Assembly (NCBI GenBank): GCA_003483675.1
Contig: DMYK01000346.1
Span: 1-14,374 of the forward strand
DNA from: Microcoleaceae cyanobacterium UBA11344
GTDB taxonomy: Bacteria; Cyanobacteriota; Cyanobacteriia; Cyanobacteriales; Microcoleaceae
DNA length: 14,374 nucleotides
Direction of reading: 5' to 3'
Shown here: positions 6,201-13,937 of the stretch, in pieces
Layout: each line of letters opens with the position of its first letter
How positions within the stretch are numbered: position 1 is the first letter of the stretch
Notes under the pieces: generated by a model
What the model was told of the DNA's origin: nothing
The model's database searches: none
Seen by the model: the letters and a program-made list of their open reading frames with translations, nothing else
Made by a program: the position numbers and the translations under genes

Positions 6201-8980
6201 TCATTACCAGCAGGATTGACACCCAAAACTTTCAATCGCTGTATCAGCAAACCAGGCTCTTTATTGTCAGGATCTTCACTGTCTGGTTCAAACATTATGC
6301 TGAGAGTAACTGTGCGGGTATTAACTATTTGTTGAATTTCGTTGAGAACCTTCTGAGCCTGATCTTGCCGATTTTTATACATTTCCAAATCTTCTGAATC
6401 AAGACCTTCCGGCCAGGGTTTGTTAACATTTTTAATAGCTTTTTGTAACTCTTCAAAAACTTTTGGGTTACGTTGAGCAAATAACTGGGCTTCAGGACGA
6501 TTAGGCTGACCGTATTGTTGAATATCTTCTAACAGGTGCGATTCTCCTACAGCGAGTTGTCCAAGTTCATCAAAAAGTGCTTCTCGTATGAGATCGTCAT
6601 AGTGAGCTCGTTCAATTCCATTAGATATAGAAGCTGCATCTTCTCGGCTGTCCGAAAACACGACTAATTTCCGGGATTCTGCATCTTCCGGTAGCTGATA
6701 AAACAGTTCTTTGGAGAGTAATTGGCTAACTTTAGAAAAACCCGTGCGGAACCATCGAATTGAAGATTTGCGAAACTTGCGTTTGCTATAGTCTGCACCG
6801 CAGCAGGGACAAGTTGAGGGTAACGAGCCAATAAATTCTTGCTTCTCTGCTGAGAGCGATCGCAAGTGAAACAGATAGCCTTTCACCCACTGTTCTTCCG
6901 GGGAATCTGGATCTCCTAGAATAACGCGACCACTGCGAGTATCTAGCGATGCTTTATCCCACCAAGCCTTCTCGCTACCTTTACCTTGTCTCGATGGCTG
7001 TTTCCAACCTTTACTAACCTCTTCGTCAATATTTCTAAAAGGCCAAAATACGGCAAACTCTTGATACTTGCGGCGATCTAAAGCTATGGCTGTTTTGCGA
7101 TCGGGAATTCCCTCAATGTCTGGTTCTGTAGGCAAAAGTTCCCATCCGTCATTATTCTGTCTTGTCAGCCTGTTTCCCCCCAAAAATACAGTTCTGCACT
7201 GTTCGCAATAAAGAAGTTCTAAAACTCGGTAATTATCGCAAAGTATCGGAGGATTTTCTACAAATAGTTTGCCAACAGGTCGATTTTCGCTGATTTCATT
7301 TTCCTCGCATCCATGATTCGGTTTAGTGCAAGCCCAAAGCCCTTCGATATTCCTGAAAAACCAGTGCATCCTGAAGGATGGCAAGGATGTTTGCTCGGAC
7401 AAACCGCGAGCGACAAGTAATCCCCTTACTGCCAGATTGAGATTTTCATTTTTTAAGTCATTCCCGAACATTTTTTGACCAAAATCAGCGATCGATACGG
7501 CACGAATTTTGCCGTCAACGTTACAAGCATCGACCATTCTAGCGCCAATCTGCACACTTTCAGATTCGACTATTTGGCGGACATCACTATATTCATACGT
7601 TGACTGGAACGTTTCTATATTGTTGATTTTCGGTACTGATGCCAAGGCGATAAACGGTTGAGAATCAATAAATTCTTGACCTTCAATTGGTGGAATTGGC
7701 TCTAAATGACCCGGTATAATCTGTTCGGAATTCCATTCTGTACCAAAAAAATGATTCAGGAATTCTAAGCTTTTTGGATCGTCTGGTTCCAGAGATGCGC
7801 TAGAGGCAAGAATCCGCAATTTTGGATGACCTGGATGCAGCCCCAATCGTTGCAGCAACAGTCGCAGCAAATAAGCGACTTCTGTCCCAGAAGTGCCACG
7901 ATATAAATGCAATTCATCAACAATTAAATGAAAGATGCTGCCATCTTTGTTTAACCATTCTTTCGTTTTTTCAAAAATATCTTGATCGATATTCCGCATC
8001 AGCATGATACTGAGCATAGAATAGTTAGTGATTAAAATATCTGGCGGGGCATCCTTCATATCCCAGCGACAGCGCATTTCTGCACCATCTAAACGCGGGA
8101 AAAAGAACCTCACATCATCATCGCCAGTTTGATTTGCGTGTTCGCTAGCTTTAGTGGCTGATTCCTCCATTTGCTGTATTGCTTCCAGCAGTTCTTTTAT
8201 TTTTTTGCCATTAGGTTTACGACTTTCTGTGTATTCATGCCCCGGTACGGGTGTAACACCGTTGTATCTTCCAAAATAGATTTGGTTGCCTTTTCTATTA
8301 GTTTGAAACCACTCTCGCGTTGCTTCAGAATCTAAAGCGCGGCGCAGCCTCGTAAGTTGGTCTTCAACTAAGGCATTCATGGGATATAAAATGAGGGCGC
8401 GAACGGCAGCATCACGATTTTCGTGACTCCTCTGAGGAACGCGATAAGATTTCTTAAAACTGCGGTTTTTCTTCCCTACAGGGTTACATTCATTCTGCCA
8501 CTCCTGGTTTTTCCACCAGTCGTTGAGATGAGGTTTCTCCGGCTTAGGATTCTCCCAATTTCTAGATTCTTTGGCAAGGTAAGCAAATAGCGGTAACATA
8601 AAAGATTCTGTTTTCCCTGAACCAGTACCCGCAGTTACTACAGCATTTTGACCTTCTAATGCCTGCCGCAGCATTTGGATTTGGTGGCTGTACAGTTCGT
8701 AATTACCTACAAGTCCGCAGGAGGCAAGCTGTTTAAAATCTTGAAGGGCAGATTCATCTAATCCGGGTACGTTTGAAATATCTAAATCATTGATAGTTTT
8801 ACCCGATCTTTGATAGCGGGGCATCGGTTCAATCCAGGGTTCTTGATGGAATGCACCGGGTTGGCGCAGCAGTCTTTCGCGTTCTTGTTCTATTTCGGGG
8901 AATTGAGTTCCGAAAGCGGTTTTTATGTACAGTAGAAAGTTGTCGCGGATTGTGTTAAAGGCGTTAATTGGGTCGTGCAT
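3272..8980 (-). CDS. druE: Giant SF2 helicase with DUF1998-type C-terminus, candidate DruE
   Basis: This 1902-aa protein is an ATP-dependent DNA or RNA translocase of superfamily 2. Visible in order: LYSHQ (96-100, Q-motif-like); Walker A AGTGSGKTES (117-126); LILYPMNALVEDQ (196-208, motif Ia); DELH (355-358, Walker B); SSAS (393-396, motif III); TTTMEVGIDIG (1215-1225, motif V); and QQRAGRGGRR (1243-1252, motif VI with arginine fingers). The roughly 800 residues between the two helicase lobes hold Cys clusters CxxC at 592-595 and 724-727. A CxxC-x11-CxxC set lies at 1117-1135, just before lobe 2. A further CxxC-x14-CxxC pair is at 1495-1516. The DUF1998-type end reads CDSSCYDCLQQY (1764-1775), then H and LDW. 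Size and domain fusion fit DruE, the component common to Druantia systems, rather than DISARM, where helicase and DUF1998 are separate proteins. Start: GAGGT lies seven bases before the ATG, 11 bp after druG ends. The helicase call is certain; the DruE call is likely. Confidence 0.9.
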   Translation of the reverse strand: MHDPINAFNTIRDNFLLYIKTAFGTQFPEIEQERERLLRQPGAFHQEPWIEPMPRYQRSGKTINDLDISNVPGLDESALQDFKQLASCGLVGNYELYSHQIQMLRQALEGQNAVVTAGTGSGKTESFMLPLFAYLAKESRNWENPKPEKPHLNDWWKNQEWQNECNPVGKKNRSFKKSYRVPQRSHENRDAAVRALILYPMNALVEDQLTRLRRALDSEATREWFQTNRKGNQIYFGRYNGVTPVPGHEYTESRKPNGKKIKELLEAIQQMEESATKASEHANQTGDDDVRFFFPRLDGAEMRCRWDMKDAPPDILITNYSMLSIMLMRNIDQDIFEKTKEWLNKDGSIFHLIVDELHLYRGTSGTEVAYLLRLLLQRLGLHPGHPKLRILASSASLEPDDPKSLEFLNHFFGTEWNSEQIIPGHLEPIPPIEGQEFIDSQPFIALASVPKINNIETFQSTYEYSDVRQIVESESVQIGARMVDACNVDGKIRAVSIADFGQKMFGNDLKNENLNLAVRGLLVARGLSEQTSLPSFRMHWFFRNIEGLWACTKPNHGCEENEISENRPVGKLFVENPPILCDNYRVLELLYCEQCRTVFLGGNRLTRQNNDGWELLPTEPDIEGIPDRKTAIALDRRKYQEFAVFWPFRNIDEEVSKGWKQPSRQGKGSEKAWWDKASLDTRSGRVILGDPDSPEEQWVKGYLFHLRSLSAEKQEFIGSLPSTCPCCGADYSKRKFRKSSIRWFRTGFSKVSQLLSKELFYQLPEDAESRKLVVFSDSREDAASISNGIERAHYDDLIREALFDELGQLAVGESHLLEDIQQYGQPNRPEAQLFAQRNPKVFEELQKAIKNVNKPWPEGLDSEDLEMYKNRQDQAQKVLNEIQQIVNTRTVTLSIMFEPDSEDPDNKEPGLLIQRLKVLGVNPAGNDVDYQEFNYDSNWHHWTNLFDFSSDTAGWKSDLSPGAQERRENKLRSKIKSEVCDTLFSRLYFGIEASGLGYVRLNLPPNQLEQLAIQCGLSPSVFESICDGSLRILGELYRYPKEPQDYPLDDWKDWGDARPKFRKYIKECAKACGISEQELQQALKSAICEWGQHHHFKLNPRHLSVRVAIPNDPIWQCESCQRPHLHRAGGICTNCLANLSAEPNKICADLYDRNYFATQAVNKRQPLRLHCEELTGQTDDQAERQRHFRNIIVNFGEQERDFIPVVDTIDILSVTTTMEVGIDIGSLMAVVMANMPPMRFNYQQRAGRGGRRGQAFAIVLTLCRGRSHDEFYYRHPEKITGDPPPVPFLSMSQVEIVQRLLAKECLRRAFKDARVNCWEVEKKPDSHGEFGTLKKWKETEERREQVRNWLEKSNQVIEVINSLLVGVEGIDRDSFEEYARHKLFNKIDECANNLELTVDGLAERLAEGGVLPMYGMPSRMRDLYHHDPSRKQRVLPTIDRDLDLAVSEFAPGSEKTKDKRIYTAIGFTASLIPDTKNGLVPAGEPLSDRQWMLRCQRCQHTDTSNTMFEDIICPKCGANEEQGFRVFQWAVPLAFRTSLNPGADAKDEYDALITGAGSVAESQPQDFELVNNTNTQTAFSESGRVFRVNDNRGQLFKGATGNATFGRGDKVLTNQWIDERFQNKNDGVKFKQQGESEKIAIVAPKTTGVLRIKPAAVPDGLCLDPVARGSAVKAAFYSAAFMVRAVAAQELDIDPEELDVSGLRQAELDDKKVGEIVISDRLANGSGFTYWLANRWEDILLDKILNFQNSFAEAIMSPEHRQKCDSSCYDCLQQYRNMNYHGLLDWRLGLSLLRGLASSNFQCGLDGDFSTPDLENWVLKATGLRDTFCASFSCSAQQFGALPGLTVGDISVIIVHPLWNVDCRQGLLNEAAATVAEPDRIRYLDTFNLLRRPSWCYQSLGD

Positions 8981-8991
8981 AAATTACCTCA

Positions 8992-10002
8992 CTATGTTAT
9001 ATTTAAAGATTGCTGCAAGAGTGTTTGCCCTAATTTAGATGCGGTCATTTCTGCTATTTGAGGGGGAATCGCGGTGAATAAATTTAATCCCTGAATTTGC
9101 GGATCGTGCGGCAATTTTTTTACATATGTTGCTGCATAACCGGAACAAAGAGTTAAGGCTCTTTCCAGGAGTCGCGGCAGATTCGCGCTGGCTGGTACTG
9201 CCATAGTGAATCTGCGTTTGTCGTAGATCAGAACATTCATTCGCAGTGCTTTGAGAATAGCATACCTTCCCCAATCAAGGTCTGTTTCGGTACACATTCC
9301 ATCTTGCAAAAGATAGTACGATTTGGTGTTTCGCGATGGATGACTGTATCGGCTGAGACGAATATTAGTGTCGGTTTTTTCGATGGTTTTAAATTGTAAT
9401 GAACTAGGTTCAAAAGTTTCGCGCTTCCAGCTCAATTCTCGATCGTTAGACCATTTGAGGGTAGCTAAGTAGTTGTCAATACTGGCGGCAAAATGCAGCA
9501 AAGACCAGGCTGAAGGCGTTTCGATAAAAGGTATGCCGAGAGATGATGCGATCGCGTGTAATTCCCTCAAATCCTCTGCTTGTACAGCCACTCGCTTCGG
9601 TATCAGCGCCAATTCACTCGCTTGTTCTTTGATTTCAGGGTTGATATGATTTCCCACAGACTGACAAGCATCTGATAATTGTTGGATAGTATTGGGCGAT
9701 CGCGCTCCTGCTAAAATGGCTTGAGGAAAGCCAGCACAAGGCAATCGCACCAATACAGGAGGAGCTGCATAAACCTTATTCTTGCTGCTATCACCGCTAA
9801 AATAAAAGTCGCAATGACCTAGGGAATCGAGGGCGCGAATTGCTTGCAATCTTTTATTCTTAATTCCATCTTTGTCTGTATTTTCATCTCTGAAACCAGT
9901 CTCAAGATTATATAAATAATCAAAGGTTTCCTTAAAGGATAGCCAAGCAAGTTCCTTTTTTGCAGAAATAACGTAGAGCAGTTTTTCGCTAGTTTCAGAC
10001 AC
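8992..10002 (-). CDS. druG: Druantia-associated protein of unknown fold, candidate DruG
   Basis: This 336-aa soluble protein has no signal peptide, membrane helix or catalytic motif that I recognise. The N-terminal 75 residues look helical and could be a winged-helix-like domain (RLQAIRALDSLGHCDFYF). The middle contains VYAAPPVLVRLPCAGFPQAI and a helical stretch around 105-150. The GTG start at 10002 is chosen because AAAAGGAGG stands six bases upstream and the frame matches the operon; the gene overlaps the end of druF by 8 bp, so translational coupling is likely. It lies 11 bp before druE. Identification as DruG rests on position in a druF-druG-druE-like operon, not on recognised residues. 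Confidence 0.7.
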   Translation of the reverse strand: MSETSEKLLYVISAKKELAWLSFKETFDYLYNLETGFRDENTDKDGIKNKRLQAIRALDSLGHCDFYFSGDSSKNKVYAAPPVLVRLPCAGFPQAILAGARSPNTIQQLSDACQSVGNHINPEIKEQASELALIPKRVAVQAEDLRELHAIASSLGIPFIETPSAWSLLHFAASIDNYLATLKWSNDRELSWKRETFEPSSLQFKTIEKTDTNIRLSRYSHPSRNTKSYYLLQDGMCTETDLDWGRYAILKALRMNVLIYDKRRFTMAVPASANLPRLLERALTLCSGYAATYVKKLPHDPQIQGLNLFTAIPPQIAEMTASKLGQTLLQQSLNIT

Positions 10003-12019
10003 GCTCTGCCTCCTTTTGAAATTGTTTCCACAATGCTTTAAAGTTGTGCCTATCTGGCGGGGAAATTTTCTTGCGATCGTACCACAGTATTTCTTTCCAT
10101 TCCCGCATTTTCTTTCTGTCTTTGCACTTTGAGATCAACGGTTGTGACTCTGCCAAATTAGTGCCGCAAAACATTGCTTGACCGCGATGGCGACCTTTGG
10201 AAATAGCCCAAACAGGCTCCCAATCTGTAGGCAGTGATTCCGCCGGCCAGATTGCTATTTGACCTGGTTCTTTACCGACAAATAAAATCCGCTGCTTTCC
10301 TTGTATTGGTAAAAAAGTGTTGAAGTTAAAGTCGGGGAAATCAACGCACCGCACCAATGCACCAGCAACGCCCGCGCTCTCATTATCCCCTATTTGGAGC
10401 TTCCCGAAGCGATCGAACTGTTGCGCGTTGCTTTGGGATGGCAAAGAATAGTTTTCTACTAATAACAGAGAACATCGCTTGATAATATCCTCTCCACTGC
10501 GTGCTTCAATTAGCAACTTTGTTTCGGCTGGAGTATCGGCTGGCAATTCATAAATACCTGCTGCTGACGTGCAATCTAACAACTTATTATCGCAATATAC
10601 TTTTATTGATTCGCTGCCACCTTGTAAAATTAACTTTGGCGGGGCAAACTTAAAGAATTTATTGCCTCTTTCCAGGCGGATTCCCCCAGCTAACTCTAGC
10701 CGTACATTAGTCGGGAAAGCTAAGATTGGGTATTCTTGTTTAATCAGCTCGTCACTGCAAGCTGCCTGCGCTTTGAACAAGTGCCACCCACTGGGCAAAC
10801 CATCTATTATTAGCAACTTTTCAAAGCCTTGACAGCTAGATTCTCCCCATCTTGTCAGCAATTCTAAACACTGTTCATGTGCAGCTAAATAAAATGGCTG
10901 TTGAGTGGGCAACTGTCGCACTTCTACAATACCTGGCAAACCCTGAGTGTCTCCATTAACGAATACTCTAATCGGGGATGCTGGCAGCTTAAAACACCAT
11001 TTAGAGTCAGCCGATCGCACTTGCAAACCTTTCAACCAATCAAACTCACAACCAACTAGCGGTTTTCCGTCTGACTCACATATTAGAGGTGAAGACAAAC
11101 CCCCACTCTCTTCGTAACAAGAAAAGGATTGAGAATTACCATCTAAAAATAACAGCAAATCCTCTTCTGGGAATTCATATTTGGTACTGCAACGCAAGCT
11201 TAGGCTAGCGCGTTTGGCAATTGAATCGAGTTTGCAGCACAATCTCAATAGTCCGTAAATCTGCGTTTTACCTGAAACTTCAGCAGTTCCATCCCAACCG
11301 CGCAATTCATCAATAATCCATTCTAGCAATGCTTGGCGAAGTTCTTCGCTGTCTCTGGTTTCTTCTAATAAGCTTAAAGTCCGTTTTCGCAGTTGTTTGC
11401 GCCCGTGCGAGGCTAACAAAAGTGCGATCGCCCCCTCAGCGGGATATGAAATAGGATCTAAGTCAGCAGCAGCAAAAATAGCCGGGAGTGCGTGGCGCTC
11501 TTTTTCAGTTAAAAGAGTTTGGGCGATCGGCAATCCAATGTGTTTTCTCTTCCCAACGCGGTTGCTGTTGAAGATACCCAATTCGCCAGATTTGTCTTCA
11601 TTAGACCACTTTTCTAAATCTTCCCAGAGTTTCGACATCCTGTCAAATGAAGGATACTGCCCTGTGGTAGGCTCTTCATCAAGTAATGTTCGCAAGCGCG
11701 GATAGTAAGAATGGGTGGCAAAATCTCCTTCAATACCGGCGGCTAAGACAAATAGCGCTAAATAACCAATGTATGGCGGATAATCTAACTCTCGTCGCCA
11801 ATTTTCCTGAGTTTCCAAAGCTTTTACGCATAAACCCTTCCTTTTTGCACCAGGAAGTCCGATTTTGATAGCTTCAATAAAATCTGAAAAATCAGCACCG
11901 CTTTCTTGACCAATATCTGTTATTAGTTCCTCTGTGACATACAGGTGAACGCCGCGCCCTGCCATTTCATTTTTGAAAAAATGAGCTGCGATTAAATTAT
12001 TCCAGTTGAAATAATCCAT
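9995..12019 (-). CDS. druF: Druantia-associated protein of unknown fold, candidate DruF
   Basis: This 674-aa protein is first in the operon. The N-terminal third is helical and aromatic-rich (LYVTEELITDIG at 26-37, PPYIGYLALFVLAAGIEGDF at about 81-100; this hydrophobic run contains charged flanks and is more likely a buried helix than a membrane span). It is followed by HIGLPIAQTLL and EKERHALPAIFAAADLDP (about 159-190). The C-terminal two thirds looks beta-rich, with many short strands, and ends in a basic helix (KKMREWKEILWYDRKK). I see no nuclease, ATPase or methyltransferase motif. The ATG at 12019 has no evident Shine-Dalgarno. The first position upstream of a DruE-like helicase and beside a C5 methyltransferase is why DruF is proposed; DruF and DruG could be interchanged in name. 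Confidence 0.68.
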   Translation of the reverse strand: MDYFNWNNLIAAHFFKNEMAGRGVHLYVTEELITDIGQESGADFSDFIEAIKIGLPGAKRKGLCVKALETQENWRRELDYPPYIGYLALFVLAAGIEGDFATHSYYPRLRTLLDEEPTTGQYPSFDRMSKLWEDLEKWSNEDKSGELGIFNSNRVGKRKHIGLPIAQTLLTEKERHALPAIFAAADLDPISYPAEGAIALLLASHGRKQLRKRTLSLLEETRDSEELRQALLEWIIDELRGWDGTAEVSGKTQIYGLLRLCCKLDSIAKRASLSLRCSTKYEFPEEDLLLFLDGNSQSFSCYEESGGLSSPLICESDGKPLVGCEFDWLKGLQVRSADSKWCFKLPASPIRVFVNGDTQGLPGIVEVRQLPTQQPFYLAAHEQCLELLTRWGESSCQGFEKLLIIDGLPSGWHLFKAQAACSDELIKQEYPILAFPTNVRLELAGGIRLERGNKFFKFAPPKLILQGGSESIKVYCDNKLLDCTSAAGIYELPADTPAETKLLIEARSGEDIIKRCSLLLVENYSLPSQSNAQQFDRFGKLQIGDNESAGVAGALVRCVDFPDFNFNTFLPIQGKQRILFVGKEPGQIAIWPAESLPTDWEPVWAISKGRHRGQAMFCGTNLAESQPLISKCKDRKKMREWKEILWYDRKKISPPDRHNFKALWKQFQKEAERV
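10009..10017 (-). promoter_or_regulatory. Strong ribosome binding site that decides the GTG start of druG
   Basis: AAAAGGAGG on the - strand lies within the last codons of druF, six bases before GTG (10002-10000). It is the strongest Shine-Dalgarno in the window, in contrast to druF, hicA1 and the HIT gene, which have none that is clear. It supports coupled translation of druF and druG and explains the non-ATG start. Confidence 0.7.
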
Positions 12020-12030
12020 TTGTATATTTC

Positions 12031-12060
12031 ATAAAATTTAATTGGGATGGAGAATTTCAA
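12031..12060 (-). promoter_or_regulatory. Possible promoter of the druF-druG-druE operon
   Basis: On the - strand TTGAAA (12060-12055) and TTTTAT (12036-12031) are separated by 18 bp and lie just upstream of druF. The -35 matches the consensus well and the -10 at four of six positions. Transcription would begin only a few bases before the ATG. No operator repeat is evident. Confidence 0.3.
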
Positions 12061-12114
12061 GTATTATAACCGATGAATAGTCATTATTGTCTTAAAACTC
12101 TCTTCTCTTTCCGA

Positions 12115-12180
12115 TCTTCGTGTTCTTCGCGTCTTCGCGGTTCGTTTAAAAATTTTTTATATAGCGATCCTAAATCATTT
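12115..12180. repeat. Short interspersed cyanobacterial repeats between druF and comM
   Basis: TCTTCGTGTTCTTCGCGTCTTCGCGGTT at 12115-12142 is a chain of degenerate 9-bp units (TTCTTCGCG-like). It is followed by ATATAGCGATCCTAAATCAT, a phrase I recognise as recurrent in intergenic DNA of filamentous cyanobacteria. No gene is visible in 12020-12249. Confidence 0.5.
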
Positions 12181-12191
12181 GTGTAATTCTT

Positions 12192-12253
12192 GTAGGGGCA
12201 AACCCCCCGTGGTTGCCCGATCGGAGGGCGGGCACTCTTGGCACCGCCCCTAC
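12192..12253. repeat. GTAGGGGC inverted repeat with nested hairpin, overlapping the comM stop
   Basis: GTAGGGGC (12192-12199) and GCCCCTAC (12246-12253) form the ends. Inside, GGGCAAACC (12197-12205) pairs with GGTTGCCC (12211-12218) with one bulged base around a short loop. The repeat end includes the comM stop codon (12250-12252). The nested hairpin lies just downstream of comM and could end its transcript, but no T-tract follows it on the - strand, so an interspersed repeat is the safer call. Confidence 0.6.
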
Positions 12254-13779
12254 TGCATTCGATCGATCATCCGATACTGAACCGCCTCCCCCACATGATT
12301 CGTTTTCAAACTTTCATCCCCCGACAAATCAGCAATAGTTCTCGCAACCTTCAAAATGCGATCGCTCGCCCTAGCCGAAAGCCCCAACTTCCGAATCGCC
12401 ATCTCCAATAAATTCCGAGAAGCATCATCCAACTGACACCATTGGTTAATGTGACTGCTTTGCATTTCCGCATTACAGCGCAAGCTAGTTTCCGACTTAA
12501 AACGGCCAGTTGCGATCGCCCGCGCCCGCTCAACCCTCACCCGCACCGGTTCCGACTCCTCCCCAGTCGGCTGTCGCGTAATTTCCTCCGGTTTCAAACG
12601 ATTAACCGCCACTTGCAAATCAATCCGATCCATCAAAGGCCCAGAAAGTTTTGCCCAATATTGCTCCCTCTTTTGCGGCGAACAAGTACACTGTTGAATC
12701 GAATCGCCATAGTAACCGCAAGCGCAAGGATTCGTACTCGCAACTAAAGTAAATTGAGCCGGAAACATCACCGATTGTCTAGTTCGAGAAATCGTCACAT
12801 AACCATCTTCCAACGGTTGCCGCAAAAACTCCAAAACATCTCTTTTAAACTCAGTTAATTCATCCAAAAAAAGTATGCCGCGATGTGCTAAAGAAATTTC
12901 ACCCGGACGCGGAAAACTGCCGCCACCTACCAAAGAAGGCCCGGATGCTGAATGGTGAGGACTGCGAAAAGGCCGATCGCTCACCAAGCTACCTTTATCC
13001 TTCAGCAACCCCGCCACCGAATGAATTTGAGTCACATCCAAAGCTTCCTCAAAAGTCAGCGGCGGCAAAATACCCGGTAAACGTCTCGCCAGCATAGTCT
13101 TACCGCTCCCTGGAGGCCCCACAAAAATCAAATTGTGTCCCCCCGCAGCCGCAATTTCCAAAGCCCGCCGCGCGTGAATTTGCCCCTTGATATCCTTTAA
13201 ATCTAGACCCGGAATGCGCCTTTTTGCTAACTCTTCTCGACCGTTGACTTGTACTGGTGAATACACATTAGGATTGTTCAAAAAATCAGTAACTGCAAAA
13301 ATATTCTCAAAACCATAAACAGATATTCCATTTACCAAAGCCGCTTCTTGCGCGTTACCAGCCGGTACAATCAATCCTGAAATACCCATTTTGGCAGCAG
13401 CAGCGGCGATCGGCAAAACCCCAGCCACAGCCCGCAAAGTCCCATCTAAAGAGAGTTCCCCCAAAAACAAATGATCTCCCAAAAGTTCAGCGCTGACTTG
13501 TTCCGATGCTGCTAAAATGCCAATGGCGATCGGCAAATCGAAACTCGGCCCTTCCTTCCGCAAATCCGCCGGAGTCAAATTAATCACAATACTCCGCATC
13601 GGAAAAGCATATCCTGAATTTTTCAGCGTCGCCCTAACCCTTTCCTTAGCTTCTTGTACCGCAGAATCTGGCAATCCCACAACCACAATTTTGGGTAGCC
13701 CGCCTGACACATCAGCCTCAACACCAACCTTTACCGCGTCAACTCCAACAATCGATGCACTCCAAACCCTAGCAAGCAT
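12250..13779 (-). CDS. comM: YifB/ComM-family Mg-chelatase-like AAA+ ATPase
   Basis: This 509-aa protein matches the usual length of about 500-510 aa. Residues 1-175 form the N-terminal ChlI-like domain (MLARVWSASIVGVDAVKVGVE, SFDLPIAIGILAA, LFLGELSLDG). The AAA+ domain has Walker A GPPGSGKT (221-228), Walker B ILFLDEL (302-308), the family motif RPFRSPHHSASGPSLVGGG (269-287) and four cysteines in CAC and CTC (352-354, 364-366). It continues to GPLMDRIDL (380-388) and the C-terminal helical domain (about 430-505). ComM is a hexameric helicase that drives branch migration during natural transformation in other bacteria; a role in DNA uptake here is inferred. AAGGA lies nine bases before the ATG. 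It is divergently transcribed from the HIT gene and is an ordinary core gene bordering the defence region. Confidence 0.95.
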   Translation of the reverse strand: MLARVWSASIVGVDAVKVGVEADVSGGLPKIVVVGLPDSAVQEAKERVRATLKNSGYAFPMRSIVINLTPADLRKEGPSFDLPIAIGILAASEQVSAELLGDHLFLGELSLDGTLRAVAGVLPIAAAAAKMGISGLIVPAGNAQEAALVNGISVYGFENIFAVTDFLNNPNVYSPVQVNGREELAKRRIPGLDLKDIKGQIHARRALEIAAAGGHNLIFVGPPGSGKTMLARRLPGILPPLTFEEALDVTQIHSVAGLLKDKGSLVSDRPFRSPHHSASGPSLVGGGSFPRPGEISLAHRGILFLDELTEFKRDVLEFLRQPLEDGYVTISRTRQSVMFPAQFTLVASTNPCACGYYGDSIQQCTCSPQKREQYWAKLSGPLMDRIDLQVAVNRLKPEEITRQPTGEESEPVRVRVERARAIATGRFKSETSLRCNAEMQSSHINQWCQLDDASRNLLEMAIRKLGLSARASDRILKVARTIADLSGDESLKTNHVGEAVQYRMIDRMQ

Positions 13780-13937
13780 TATTTTTTATCCTTGTTCGGC
13801 TATCTTTCATCTATCATCTATTATGATTAACGATGGAACAAGAAACTCGGAACAGTAGAAAAAACTTTTTCTTCTTACCTCTTCCTTTCATCCGTTACAT
13901 CCGTTACACAATCCGTTGCCGAACTTCCTTCACACCC

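Noticed and set aside
5803..8007. Short + strand frames inside the helicase gene
   Set aside because: They lie antisense to a continuous 1902-codon frame with conserved motifs, and have no recognisable products.
3272..12019. DISARM system
   Set aside because: Helicase and DUF1998 are fused in one giant protein, and no phospholipase-D gene or separate drmB is seen. The gene set fits Druantia type II better.
13833..13937. N-terminal extension of the HIT protein
   Set aside because: The 35 extra residues do not resemble the family. The protein from 13938 already has the normal length and start.
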